A model generated the notes under the pieces. It did no database searches. It was not told the DNA's origin and saw only the letters and a program-made list of their open reading frames with translations. DNA of 64,000 nucleotides from NCBI GenBank assembly GCA_038363925.1, contig JAQQWL010000003.1:248001-312000 (forward strand). Direction: 5' to 3'. Shown piece by piece: positions 1 through 13,147 of this stretch (positions are counted from its first letter, which is position 1; every line of letters begins with the position of its first letter). This stretch comes from Apiospora phragmitis (Eukaryota; Ascomycota; Sordariomycetes; Amphisphaeriales; Apiosporaceae). The translations under genes were made by a program, and so were the position numbers.

Positions 1-1343
1 TTATTTACTGTAACGAGCTTGCTATGTAGGAGCAGTAATCGAGCTCGAATACGAGAGAGTCAATGGCTATAACCGTTCCAATTTAGAGCTCAAATTTAAT
101 AGTATCCCTAGGGGACACGTCCAGACTTAAAACACCCGCGAAGAGAGTTATTAAAATAGGGATGATTAATATCATTTTAATTAGGCCCCGAAGAACCTTT
201 AGGTTAAGAGGTTATATACGCATTGGCGTCTCTTAAATATCTTTATAGCGGGCTGATTCTGGACGGTAGACACTTTTACTCGTTTATCCCGAGGACGTAC
301 GGAATTAGACGCGTACCCCCCTTCTTTATTTAGCAGCCAAGCCTTTACCTCTACTAAGAGCTGAAACTACAGGATGATATGTATAAGGTTGTTAGGTAAC
401 TAAGCAGAGTTTTAGGAAGCGAATTAAGAAATATAATCGACTAGGTTACTAAACCTTTTCTATATACAGTACTGTAGACCTATATGTTTCACGTTTTATA
501 ATACTCCCGTTTTAGACGAAGCATATAATCTATTAACTCTCTTTATAGACCGGTTCTTAATTCTCTTAACCGCGATTGAAACAAATGTTTCTCTTTTCGG
601 TCGGGGCTAAAAGAGCAGTTCCTGCCATTCTATATATGCTTCCATTCATGGACCTTGGTTATTATCGTTCAATCTATTTCTGCCTTACACTCCTTTCTTT
701 ATCCGTCCGTATTATATAAAGCATTATACCCTATCAAGTCTGGCTAAATGCTACCCTTTCCTATTACGCCATTCATATTAATTTATTTATCATCGTAAGA
801 TTTTCAAGATATTAATAAGCCTACTCAAACACTTATTAGCGTACTCACTTCTGCGCACTTCACTTTGCCTTTCTCCTTTAAACACACGAATAAACGGCTA
901 CGAAAATTCTACCTATTTTACGAACTAGTTAGTTCTATAATTTTTATTTAAAGTTTTCCCGTTAACGGATACAGGAAAAGGGGTATCTATATAAGGAATT
1001 ATTATCCTTAGCAGTTACCCGCCGATATTATAACAAATATATACTATATATTCGCAAACTTTCAAGACGACGGGACAGTATAAGTAAGGTATATTTTAAC
1101 TTACTTTCTTTAATATGCTTCAGGTTCTCTTCCGATCCCTAGGCGGACACCTAAATAAACTTGTCCGATACTTGTAAGCTCATATGGTACCTGGCTGCCT
1201 TTTAAGGAATATACTGAGCCCCCTAAGCGACGCCGGCCTCTGGAAGCCATACCTACGGCTGCGTTAAACAGCTTTTTCTTTTTAAAAAGGCCCACCGAAA
1301 TACTAAAGTTAATTTATCTATTAAAAGGTGGACATATAGTCTG
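1..1343. other. AT-rich RIP-type sequence, no gene
   Basis: This stretch is TA-rich, with stop codons dense in all frames. A short open frame on the minus strand near 1110-1295 has a lysine-rich start but resembles nothing I know. The upstream part of the neighbouring chitinase relic may begin here, but I could not read it with confidence. Confidence 0.6.
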
Positions 1344-2196
1344 AACGGGCGGTTCGCCTCAGTTGTATTTATAGAGCCGAAGCGTATTCAGTTTACTAAA
1401 TCTTTGGTATTATTAATAAAAGATTGGGGCTTTAATAGGATTAATATTAACTAAGAATATCCTGCGAACGCTAGCGAGGCCGCAGACTTTTTAGCATTGC
1501 TGAAAGTAGTAAGAACCGAACTGGACGACTACGCCGCCCGGTCCGTGCCGGGATACCATTTCCGCTTAACAGCTACGATGCCGGCCGGTCTTAACAAGTA
1601 CTCCAAGCTGCCGCTGTTCGACATGGCTCAGATAATGGATACGTTCAACCTCATAGCTTATGATTACGCGGGCTCTTTCTCCCCGTTAAGTGCGCACCAG
1701 GTAAACCTTTATCCTAACTCAGGGAACCTGGGGTTTACCCCCTTCTCTACGGATGTAGCGATTACTAGTTACCTTGCTGCCGGCGTCCCAAGGTATAAGA
1801 TCATTCTGGGTATCCCTTTATTCGGACGCGCATTTGAAAACACTTCTAGAGTTGGGAAACCTTATTCCGGCATCGGTAAGGGGTCTTAGGAGGACGGAGT
1901 TTAAGATTATAAAGCCTTGCCCCGTTCTCACCTAGACGTATAAAAAGATGCCATCGCTAGGGCTACGTATATATACGACAATAACAGTTAGTAGCTAATA
2001 TCTTACGACACGCCTAGTATGGTTAAGGCGAAAATAGACTACTTGAGGTCCGAGGGCTTAGGAGGGTCCATGTTTTAGGAAGCTAGTAGGGACCGGAACG
2101 ACGCTGAGAGCCTCATCCGAATAAGCTATTTTTTACTCGGTGCTCTTAAACAGAGCCAGAACAATCTGCAGTATCCAGACAGTATATATATAAATA
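1344..2196 (+). pseudogene. RIP-inactivated GH18 chitinase (subgroup C-like)
   Basis: One frame can be read for about 850 bases without an indel and follows a fungal GH18 chitinase of the large subgroup C type. It runs from the helix before the active site to the C-terminal YPDS segment. GH18 enzymes hydrolyse chitin through a DxxDxDxE motif. Here (1434-1460) that motif reads N-R-I-N-I-N-stop-E-Y-P, so the Asp codons have become Asn, Gly has become Arg and Trp has become a stop. All of these are G-to-A changes. Further Trp-to-stop changes appear at 1887 (after GKGS) and in the later GVWDY-like and MFWEAS-like blocks. Recognisable landmarks include MAYDYAGS-like, LGIPLFGRAFENT and LISYDTP. The N-terminal LysM/CBM18 part expected in subgroup C was not found. 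The gene cannot make an active enzyme. Confidence 0.88.
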
Positions 2197-2384
2197 TTAC
2201 TACTAGTATACCCTGATCGGGAGGAGCCAAAATACACGTAATAAACCGCTACGTAGTAAACCTAAAGGTTTATATCTATTCCTATAAAAATAATAGTTAA
2301 ATTGTATTAAATAATAATTAAGGTATTCCCCTATCAAGAACTCCCATTAAAATAGGACCGCTAGCATAAAAGTGTTAAAATTCT

Positions 2385-2960
2385 CGGGCCGTAACCCGTT
2401 TACACCATTCCCTCCAGTAGCTTCCCACTAAATTTACAGCGTCGATGTTCTCTTCTAGCTCCTAAGTATATCTCTGTTCGAAAGGCTAGTCGCCTACCTA
2501 TATAACTAGGTATTCAGTAGATTCTTCTTCACCTAAATCGTTAATAATGCGGTGAGATACTAACAACTCTACGTCGTAAGTTTCGCCGTTAATATTAGGA
2601 GGAAGCCTCTCAGGTTGCAGTCGTAATTCCAGACCGAGAATGTCAACTTGCTCAGGTAGGCCCAGTATATACCTTTTTCGTTTTATGGGCCTCGGTCCAG
2701 GTTAAGGTAGTTGTGGCGGTTTTGTTTTAAGCAAGACATATACGGTTAGGCCACCTTCTTTAACTATGCCGGCTATAATATTACTAAAAGTTTGGAAACT
2801 AGGCTTTACAAGTGGAGGTTTCGTAGCATGCGTACAAATTACAATAACAGGATGAGCCGAACTTCTATCGAGATCTGTGCCGATCACGTAGTAGCGCTTT
2901 ATATCTTAACTCGATAATGGCTTAAACGTATAAAGAGTTCTTTTAACTAATAAAAGATCG
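2385..2960 (-). pseudogene. Chromodomain-protein relic
   Basis: The minus-strand reading gives a long coherent segment (about 2960 down to 2500) ending in a chromodomain-like stretch: EYLV, then I-stop-V-G, then RYT-stop-ELEENIDA. In chromodomains these stops sit where the conserved aromatic-cage and TWEP Trp residues lie, so they are Trp-to-stop changes typical of RIP. Chromodomains bind methylated histone H3. In fungi they occur in heterochromatin proteins, in hypothetical nuclear proteins and at the end of chromovirus integrases. I see no reverse transcriptase or integrase core upstream, so the retroelement origin is only one option. The segment upstream of the domain is readable but not recognised. 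Confidence 0.6.
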
Positions 2961-4232
2961 GCTAATATAAAAAAGGCATATTAATAGGTTACACAAATAT
3001 CTAAAAAAAGTCGTACCTTAGTATAATAGCGTACTATCGAAAATATAGTTCGATTATTTTATACCGTAGGTAGGGGTTACGTATCCTCTATCAGCTTTTG
3101 CGTCACTTAGTCTATTAAAAAGAGCGTTAAGGGAATTATAAGGATATGTAGCCTGTCGGTTCGTTAAGCTTCTATTCTCCAGCCTAGCCAAGGCGGTCTT
3201 AAATGCTTCCTTTTTCTGTTTTGCTATGTTATAGGCCTCTAGGCTGAAGGGCGGCTGGAATTAAAAGCTCATCATAAAGTGTTGCGAGACCTGAAAGCAA
3301 ATAGAAAAAAAGCAAAGAAAATATTAATAGGACGCGCGAGGCAAAGCCCTTTTATATTAAATATTCGTTTCAACTTTTAAACTACCCTTATCGAGGGCTG
3401 ACCGCAATTATTCTAGCTAACTTTTAATAGATTAAGGTAACCCATGTTTCTTTATAACGATTATAAGTTCGGAGGACTGTTAATTAGTTTATGCTAACAC
3501 TAATCCGCGGTTACTACTTCTAATCTGCCAATATTATAACTATATTTAAATAATAAGCACGGGAAGTGCTAAAGGAGGCATACGACTATGCGAAAACCAG
3601 CTTATATATAATTTATACTTTGCTATCGAGCGGGTAAGGTATTAAAAAGATTAATAACGTCGATTACAAAGCGACGATACTATATACCGCTTCGTTAATA
3701 TATTTTTATTCTATTTTCTAAATTAGTATAGTTAATGGTCGTAGTCGCATCTTACCCAAGTCGTTTAACCTAGCTTCGCACGTAATCGGCATTTTTCAAC
3801 GATTATATAACGTTAGTTAAGCAGAAATTATTACTTAATATAATTATTAATTTCGGTATCCACTATAGAATCAAGCTAAAGTATAAATTTTAATTTTTGA
3901 AAAACTTATTATTATTTAGTATCTAGAATATTGGCTTCTATGCCTCAGTATATTATCCATTATACCCTGGAAAACTCGTCTATTAACTTATTAAGTACAG
4001 GCGCATTTAAATATAAACCCCTACCTTCCCATAATACGCCGTTTCGTGCTAGTACACGGGCGACGGCGAACCTTCCTTCTTTAATAGCCTACCAGATTAC
4101 ACTATATCCTTCTATCCGATAGTTAATGTCCCTAGAGGCTGCGCAGATTTGGTCGAGGACATCTTCCTAGTTTAATTCGCGGCTTACGTTATTTAAAAAC
4201 CATACGGTAGCTATTACGAGGATGGGGGGGAT
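2961..4232. other. AT-rich sequence, no gene
   Basis: The sequence is TA-rich and stop-dense. A 63-codon open frame at 3931-4122 (+) shows no recognisable domain. Nothing else is supported. Confidence 0.5.
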
Positions 4233-4959
4233 TTAAGTACCGCCAGGTGACGCATCCACCCGTGCGCCGGCTTTTAACAAGCGCCGTACTATCTCGGGCC
4301 TATTGCTATTAATCGCCTCTATTAGCAGAAAATAGGTTTCGGTAGTTCCGTATACCGTTCGTATTAGGTTCGGGTCGGCCCCGGCGTCTAAAAGCGCCTT
4401 TATAATCTTGATATAGCCAAAGCGAATAGCAAAAGTAAGAGGACAAATTTGTAGATCCTTGAGTGGCGAAAACATAGCAGCCCCTTTATTAATTAGGTAT
4501 TATATTATAAAAAAGAGGTCTGGAATAATAAACCGTGGCCAGACCTCCCGGCATAATCTGTTATTTAGCGACGCAATTCGAAGACTTGCCGCCGGCTGAT
4601 ATGACGTATTAGCATCGCATATCAAATTTACGAGGGGCCCGCTTCCATTATATTTCATATTACTATTGATATCGGCTCCTAGTTGGATAAGGATACTAGC
4701 CTAAAGGCGTATTAGAAATGGATTCGAATAAGCGAAGATTAAACCAAAGGAGTCACTTCGACTTATACTACTAAGTTGAGGAGGAACTTATAACGGCGTC
4801 ATTAACTACGTAATATATTAGAGTCCTTCCCAGCCCATCTAGGGAGTCCACATTAACACTATCCTCTTCTATTAAAAGCCTAATAATATAAGTATTGGCA
4901 CGGAAAGCGCAGATATGCATTAGAGTATAACGATTATTCCTAAAATAATAATAGGGCAC
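4233..4959 (-). pseudogene. Ankyrin-repeat protein relic
   Basis: Two minus-strand segments carry ankyrin signatures. The segment at 4475-4233 reads PLTFAIRFGYIKIIKALLDAGADPN and then EAINSNRPEIVRRLLKAGARVD, which are two successive repeats with the typical LL-x-GA-x-x-[DN] turn. The segment at 4959-4771 reads LMHICAF and then IIRLLIEEDSVNVDSLDGLGRTLIYY, another repeat pair. Between them the reading is broken by stops. Ankyrin repeats are protein-interaction scaffolds and are common in large, duplicated fungal families including NLR-like proteins. No NACHT or other catalytic domain is visible, so the parent family is open. Confidence 0.7.
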
Positions 4960-7900
4960 CGTCGAGCACGGAAAGTAACTTCGCGCCGGACATACTCGGG
5001 AAACGAATAACTACAGTTTACTATTATCGAATAACTGGTTTAATACCTGCGGCGCGTTCTATCCAATACTTCGAATTATAACTATGGATATCTCGTAGGT
5101 CTTCTATATACCGTACCAACAACTGAATTGAAGTGTAAACGGTACACTATTCTGAGGACAGCTAACAGCATCCTATATATAAAACCGAGGTAAAATTCTT
5201 TCGCATATCATACGACAAGTAGTAGCGAGTCTAATACTATCTCGGGGGGATGCTTTATTTAAAATAAAACCGAGCAGTTTATTCGGGAGTTTTATAATTA
5301 TGGTTTAACCTTTTAAAGGTTATAATAAAAAGGTAACCTAGGAAGTTAGGCTCGAAGAAAAATATTACAGTTATATTCTCTTCATATCTCACCTTTTAAC
5401 CAGCACTTTCCGATCACACCCTGATTAGTATACACTATACTAACGTTAATACCACGGGAGCTAGTACTATGTACTATTAAGCTATTTAGTAAAGTATGTT
5501 TCTTAATAGCCTAAAAATACTTTCTAATCTTTTAGACGTCGAACAAGGCGGAAGCGAATAATATACTTATAATTCACACTATACGGCCGTATATAAACTA
5601 CGACGTCCTGTTTTAACTTTGCTAATCTTTAATAAACTTCAACACCACGTAAAAATTGAGTCCAATATAAAAACTGGAGAAAATAAATCTTAATATAGCG
5701 CCATTTTAACTTTTAAACGCAAGTTCTGGGTCTTAAAAAACTTTGCTATAAAACTTGTTCTATATACTAAACAATCTAACTAAAACAGTACCTCAATTTA
5801 TTATAATAATCAAGTCTAATAGGGTAAGCTCTGGAATTTAAACTCAAAGGGCGAAAAACACCTTTTAAGCTTAAGGGGAGTTTTATCTAGGCTCATCGAG
5901 TTATCGCTACGGTTTTCAGGTTATACAAGTTCAGTTCTAGTATAGCGTTTTCTTCATATTAATTACTTAAACTATGAACGCCCGGCGCCGATTAATATCT
6001 CGATATAAATACGGTATTATAGAATATTATCTAAGTAAAGCAGTTAAAATATATATTAGCACGAAGACAGTCTCTTCCGCTAAATATAACCGGTATAAGA
6101 AAGAACTAAAGTTACGTCCGTATAACCTACCGCCCGGAGCGAAAACGCAAGATATGCATCTACCACTCGAAGAAAAAGGGAAGGGAAGGAAAAGGCACAA
6201 AGACATATATAAAAGGGGCTTTATATTTAAGTAGCCATAGCCGTAAATATATTAAGAAGTAAGGTATATATAGGATATAGTTTATTATATACATTAAACC
6301 ATAAAGATTACCAAAGTCAGCAACCGGGAAAAACAAGGTTAGTAGTTTAAGTATAAGGCGATACTCGCTAATCACATCAGTTCCTTAAATAAAATTCATA
6401 TTAGGTAATAATTACTAATATTTTCAACCTAGCATATTAGCGGCAGATTAATCTATCCAAAGTTTATTTGATCACTTTAGAAAAGGAGGCATACGCTTGG
6501 AAAAGCTTACCTAAAGCAGGGTACCTCTGCGAAATCTAACCGACCTTAGAATGTAAGCATATAAAGAGTTATACATAAATATTAAATACTTCTTAAAAGC
6601 TGTTAATTTACCGTATAATAATGAAAGAACTAGCTACGTTATAAAATAATTATTATTATGCTTAGAGTACGAAGTAAACAGTTACGTATTACAAAGGTCT
6701 TATAAGATTCGCGATCTATTACCACGTAGGACAGCCTTTAGCTAATTAAAATAGGTAGTAAATAAATTCAATAACAGGTCCTTCGCCTTTTCGCAGGATT
6801 CGGGCTAACCTTGTAAGCTTCTTCTTCTCCTTCTACAAGCCTTTTCCTATGGTCAGCAGTCCCGAAAATAGCGTTAAGTTTCTGCTGTTCAGCGAGACCT
6901 TCCAGAGTGAAAGGCGATCCGCTAATATTACTCTAATAGTTACCGACAGCAAGGGATATGGAGAAAGGCCGGTCGCGGCTTTTAATCTGGAAGCTGACTT
7001 CCTGGTTAAATTGCCTTTGTATGTTCAAAGTTGGGCTCGCCCAAACTCCTTTGATGATGCGCTGATGGGCTACGTGAAGTAAGGCCGAGGATTAAGCAAG
7101 CTGGCATATAAATGAGTTAAATTCTAGTGTTTTCGGCTGTAAGCGGCACAGAATCCTGCCCGCACAGAGATAGACCCCGTTATGAAATCGGAAAGGGGTA
7201 TCTGTACTAAGCTTAAAAATAAATAGCTCCGCCTTAATACGGTTTACTAATAGTTCTAGGGATGGTGAATAAAGGATTTCGTTCCGGGCGAGCTTAACCA
7301 CATTTTACATCTCTGCTACATCGTCGAGAGCAGGTACTAGGCCTTCAAACTTAATATCGAACCGGAAAAGGTTACTTTAGCTATTAGACTTGGTGTGGCG
7401 GAGTAGCTATTGCCAGGCCCGATAAGAACTACTACCTTGCTAAAATACACGAAAAATACGCATCGGAAATAAATCTTACAAGAGCCGACGCGAATCCCCA
7501 AGTACGGGGCTACGTGTCTTCGCCGCGCCTGTCCCGAGCGATACGATAATACTAGGTTCAACCCCTAATATAAAAGCTTTTTAAATAGCTATCGCAGCGG
7601 GGTTATTAAATATAAGCCTACCGTTTTAAAATATGCCTAAGCTATCGATACGCCTCGGCTTAAAATAGCTTAATATACGTTAATATATAATCGACTATGC
7701 GATCCTATAATACTTATTAAGGTATTACGATATTATAGCGTATACTATAATTTAATTAGCGATAACCTCGCAGAGCGATATTAATTTACATTTCTCATAA
7801 CGGAATTTAGCCACTACTACTTTAAGGCTTAAACATATAATACTCTGCTTTAGGTTAGAATTATTACAATCAAGGCGACTTTTTATATACCGGAATCTAC

Positions 7901-8134
7901 TCGTCGCTATCCAACGCCGTTATAAATAGTAAAAATATATACACTTATATCCTACGTCGTAATTACTATAATTCCGACTTTGGCTCTAAGTTCAATAGCT
8001 GGAGAATAAGCCTGTATACTTTTCTTACCGAATACCTAGAGCAGAACGGCTTTTAGCGGTTTGCTTAAATACTGACTGTCTAGTACCAAGGTAGCTAGGA
8101 GCTTGAAAATAGGCAATAAGATCGGTAAACGTAG

Positions 8135-8620
8135 CTACCACCATCGGGGTTCAAAGGCAACTTTGGCAAGATTTTCGAAGCTTGCAATACATTCACCGGG
8201 AGACCAACCATTTATCCACAATGCTGCAGCTGTTATTATACCTACATAGCCGTAGATTAGTATAAAAACTTAATTAAAACTCTAACCACGCTTACCAGAG
8301 CTGGTCCCGTAAATAAGGTCGAAGTGGCGCTAGACGGGACAAAGTAACCCAATATACTCTTATATAGTTTTAATGAATATAAGAAGGGCTATACCCCTCG
8401 TACCACCGCTATCAATGCTCAAAACTCGTACGCTCGCGGTGTCAGGCCTTATACCGATTTTAATATCTCTTACGCTCTTACCGCAAAGTATGCAGGTTTT
8501 TAGACAAAACCCCTACGGGCTTTTTATGTCTTGACTAAAGACCCTCATATAATTTTTATAGATTATATGGCCGTAAGGGAGGCTGAACTAAGGCGGACGT
8601 CTAACGTAGTTAAAATAAAT
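8135..8620 (+). pseudogene. Unrecognised decayed coding segment
   Basis: One plus-strand frame reads coherently with few stops for about 480 bases. It includes a cysteine-rich stretch (TIYPQCCSCYYTYIAVD) and later PYTDFNISYALTAKYAGF. Stops fall at places compatible with Gln or Trp codons. I do not recognise the family. It could equally be part of a transposon or of a duplicated host gene. Confidence 0.25.
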
Positions 8621-10289
8621 AATATTTAAGAATAAATCAGAATACTTTTCGCGAAATTAGCTCAGATTGCTCTTATAAAGCTCGGTAGCAGACTTAACAC
8701 GTCGGAAATATCTATATTATTTAAGGACATTGTTCTCTAGCAAGCTTAAGAAAGAAGTAGGTAACGGGAAACTAATCTCATATTATAGTTATTTATTATA
8801 AATTCGTTCATATATATATCGGTATAACGTAATAAAGATAGTTCGAGGGTTAAAATCTAGAGAATATTAACGGCTATTATCTCGCAGATATCTAATACTT
8901 ATAATATATACTAAGTAGGTAATGGTTTAATATAAAACTTAACGTTATAATAGGGATTCCTAACGTCGTTACGGTCTTAATGCTTCTTATACTTTTTAAA
9001 AAGGTAATAAGATACGTTTTAAGGTTTGCTGTAACGGGCGTCTTTAAACGTGATACCTCAATAACCTCGAGCGGTCGTTTTATTGAATCTATAAACCGGT
9101 CGATAACAGAACAAATAAAGCTTAAGAAATGCGGGACCGAAAATAGTAAACCCTTACGTCTCCGACGTAAAGTGCTCGATAAAGACTAAATCTTAGCTTG
9201 GAATCTATTTTATAGCCTACTCTCGCATTTTTTAATCGCTTTTATTTCGCGTACGCTCTCTATAATATTAAAAACTTAATATCCGCGGAAACGGGGTTTA
9301 ATACCACTTTACGTCCGAACAAGTTTACGTAGCGTTAGTTATTCGTTTACCTCTAGGTCTTTGCTTACGACGATAAGAAGCTATGATTAAATTCCGGTCA
9401 AGGTAAATTATTAATCCGGGTGTAGCTAACTTCGAAGGTTCTCGGTAACCTTCGCCATACCTCCGAGATCGTTAATAAAAAGACAGACTAGGTCGGAAAA
9501 TGGAAGAAGCAACTAGTTATATAGCCGAGTAACGGAATTTTCCATACTCTCGAAGCCGAGAGACGACTATACTTGGTACATGCTATTCTCATGGCATCTT
9601 AAATTTCCCCAAGCCTTATTAAACTTCTTACGAGAGAAGAGGTCCCTATCAGCTACTAGCAGAGGATAGGTTACGGTACCAGGAGCAGAAAATAGATAGA
9701 TGTCCCCAGATACCTTTTTCTTACTAGAACCTAGGGGATTAATTCCGAGGCTTCTCAGCGCTAATGATTTATGTCGGTTGCCTAATAAAATAGCAAACCC
9801 GGGAAAACGATAGCTTATAATTTATTGACCATATAGTCTCTTAAGTTTATTAAACACCTCCAGGTTTGCGCCCTTATTATTTCGTAATAGCTGAAGCCAG
9901 TAAGAATGGTTATACTGCCCTATATTGTTATATTTGTATCACTCTTATCATTAATATTAAGGGTTTATAGCGACTTATATACATTATCTTAAGGATAGCC
10001 GCTAGATCCATTTCTGACTAGGGTTCTTCCTTTTTGGACGTGGCACCGTACTAGATTTCTTAAAGAAAACATAGGTCTGTTTATCTAATAATGATCTTTT
10101 ATAATATATTTTCGCACAGGTCTTTTTCTAGCTCTCAAACCGATATCTAATCGTCTTAAGTAGCTACACGTACTTCTACGTTAAAAATAGCCCACTCCTA
10201 AACACGTTATTTATTATTTAACCTTCCTATAACCTAAGCAAAGTTTTATTTACTCTTTTTCATAATAATACCCATCTATTATACACATC

Positions 10290-10790
10290 GTTAGAAGCTA
10301 TACGTTACACTGCCAGTGTTTTTATATTTAATAACGTGTTACTCGGAAGAACTTACGAAGGCCCGAACACCTATTTACTATACCTAATAAACTATACTGT
10401 ATACGCTGCCGGGCCTCTACAGCTAACGTCTCAGGTAGTCTAGCCGATTAGTAGCTAGAGCATTAATACAGCTTTATATCCTTTATAGCCAGTTGTCGGG
10501 CCTCTAGCTGGCAGTTTATACTAAAATATATCTTACGCTTATCACTCCCCAATATTAATAATAAGCCCGGTCTTTACTAGCACTTATTCGCAAATTCGCG
10601 CGGTATCCCTAGCCGTCGTTCTCGCTCTGCTTTATTTACAATTTCTATGAACTTTTCCTTAACGGGTTTACATACGATCTTAACATCTCGCTCGCGGTTT
10701 AATTAGACCGCTATCTTACCATGTACGCAACGCCGAGAAGAGCGTCTAACGTCTACTCCGAGGATAGTACTTTTAGTCTAGAAAGAACGT
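10290..10790 (-). pseudogene. Unrecognised decayed coding segment
   Basis: The minus strand gives a long, charged, protein-like reading (for example EKFIEIVNKAERERRLGIP and later VEARQRIQYSLLGIVN) interrupted by stops that fit mutated Trp or Gln codons. The composition differs clearly from random AT-rich translation, so it was probably once coding. No domain is recognised. Confidence 0.3.
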
Positions 10791-11510
10791 TATTCCGTCT
10801 ATCTTTATAAACGTCATTATAAGAAGGACGCGAAATATCCTTATTAATAGAAAAAAAACGAAAAACTCCGGCGGGAAATTACACATCTACGTTATATCTA
10901 GAAATATATTTATAGAATTATGAAGGAGATTAATAACGCATATTTATATCTTACTCGGATCTTCTAAAAGGGTGAGATACGGATGGAGAAAGAACGTTAA
11001 AAATAGGTGGCGAACTGCACGGTAATATGAAGCTGGCATCGTCTCTGGCAGAAACCGAGGTGGCAAAGGTAACAATCGTTATTGTTAATTAGGTTATTAG
11101 GATCAAGGAGCTACGAGCCGGAAATAAGTAAATGCTAAAAACGCTGTCCTACAATACGTTAAAGGTTATATATAAATTATAAAGCGCGTATAATTTAAGA
11201 GTCAATCTTGTTCAGCTAATATCTAGCTATAGCAGACACTGTTTAACAGTATAATTATAACCCTGGTGTATACTGATTTAAAAAAGTAAAGGGCACAACT
11301 AATAATCAAGCAGCTTTTAACCCACAGCTTGCGGAGATTAAAAGCCAACAAAAGTAAAGCTCTTTCTACAGATTTTATGAAAAGCTAGAATATATCCTAT
11401 TCGCCAGTAATCGTGAAAAATTACTCCCGTGAAAGAGTGGCTTATAAGCAGTGTCCGTAAATACTGTCGCTGTCCGGCAAAGTGTGGATAACATAATAGG
11501 ATATAGGGTT

Positions 11511-11669
11511 GGTTATCTATACAGCTAACAAAGGTCAAATTCAGCCCCAACGCCGGCTATACTCCAAAAACGCCCGTTATGCGCAGTATAAATACTTCGC
11601 ACTACCTTGTTACCAAGAATCTCGTATCGAAATACGGACGCAAAACCTTGTTTTCACAGTACTAGGTTA
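11511..11669 (+). repeat. Diverged direct repeat, copy 1
   Basis: This block of about 159 bases aligns over its whole length, in the same orientation, with 16421-16574. Shared stretches include ACAAAGGYCAAATTC, CGTTAYGCGC and CACAGTA. Most differences are C/T or G/A, as expected of two copies mutated independently by RIP. The two copies lie about 4.9 kb apart and bracket the channel relic. They may be LTRs or copies of an unrelated dispersed repeat. Confidence 0.75.
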
Positions 11670-13147
11670 AAACTTCTCGAAGTATACTTGCGGCCTTAGA
11701 GCGTAACGGATAATTATTCGCTATAAGTCATATTTAGCTGAATTCGGCTTTATCAAGTCAGAGTATAACTAATATTGGGACAGAATTTAGCCTTTATCCG
11801 TTATATAAATAACCCTCTCTACCTTATTAACAAGAATTCTAAATTAGAATCCGGAAACTAAACCTGATTTTTATAATATAAGGTCTAATACGACATTAGA
11901 GTTTCTCAATAAAGGGATACGTTTACTCGAAGAAACAAAATTTAAGCCACGGTATATCCGCAGCTTTTAGCATTACCGAAGTGCTATACGTACTACCACA
12001 GTGCACAATTGGACTAATGATTAGGGGCCGAAGTATAAAGTTAAAAGTAGACACGTATTACTTCGTCGCTGGATCTTAACGGATAGCTAAAACAGCAGAC
12101 CGGTAGCTTAATTAACGCACCGCGTTATTTAGATACTTCTAAATTTAACTAAAACTTTTACGATCTCACATTTAATCCCACCAAGCGGGAGAGGTACTTA
12201 TAATAATAAATAAAGCCTTTTACATATAAAGCCCAATTCCTAGCCAGCCGGTCTCGATTAAAACGTTATATCACTTGATACGGTTCCGTCCACTTAGTTA
12301 AACATATAGCTTATAAATCATTTCACACTATATTCACGCTACAGCCCCGCGATAACGACCCCGAAGACTTCCTATAATACTTCTAAAATCTATTTAATAT
12401 ATAAGTAAATATATCATCTCTATAAAAATGATATCATTCCTAACTTTACCGCCGGTAATAATTAACGACTAAAGCGTTCTGGTTATCCTTTAATTATTCC
12501 ATAAGTAGCGCAGTACTTTACGCCGTGCTCTTCTGTCTCTTACGACCTCATAATAAAACAATCTATACACCTCGACTAAAGCATATCTCGGATAGAAAAC
12601 GTGTTCCTCCACCAGTTTCAAATAGAGTGTTTAGCTAGGTTCAACCTGTGATCAAGACGAGGGACCAGGCGCTTATCGAAAAGATTAGCCAGGATACAAC
12701 TGTCTTTCTACACTTCACCATAATATACCGCAATATCACGATTTTCCTATCTATCATTAATTATAGTATATATATCCCGCTTAATATCGTCGAGAACAGT
12801 AAGAACCGTTCGTTTAATAGTTCTAATATATTTATAAAGTTCGCCCCCTATTTTATCGGTGGGAGGGCATATTAGGCATATATCGCCACCTCGCATACCT
12901 TCGACATTATTATTTACTATTTCTTATAAATAAGCTCTAAAATCGTAGCACGTATTAAGTGCGAGTATTTCGAGAGCTCTAAATATTAAAACAAGGCGTT
13001 TTCTCGAACGCTTATAATATACAATATCTCGCTACACCCCCCTTCGACAAAGAATATATCGCTCCTCGGAAACTTAAAGGTGTTCTAATACTAAGATTTA
13101 ATTAAATAACTAACGTTCTAAAATAATATCGCACCGATACAAATATT
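11670..13147. other. AT-rich sequence, no clear gene
   Basis: The sequence is TA-rich and stop-dense. The last 100-200 bases may contain the upstream part of the channel relic, because the same frame can be followed weakly back from 13148, but the reading is too poor to assign. Confidence 0.4.

Larger units (their letters stand above)
4960..11510. other. AT-rich RIP-type sequence with weak relics
   Basis: This long TA-rich stretch has no intact gene. Short open frames at 5974-6234 (+), 6849-7082 (+), 7092-7301 (-), 7337-7561 (-) and 8980-9189 (+) encode 69-86 residues each without a domain I recognise. The frame at 6849-7082 has codon content closer to real coding sequence than its surroundings. 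Two longer decayed readings are entered separately. Confidence 0.5.

Noticed and set aside
3573..6495. Shared motif AAAGGAGGCATACG near 3573 and 6482
   Set aside because: The match is only about 14 bases and the flanks do not align, so it is too short to call a repeat.
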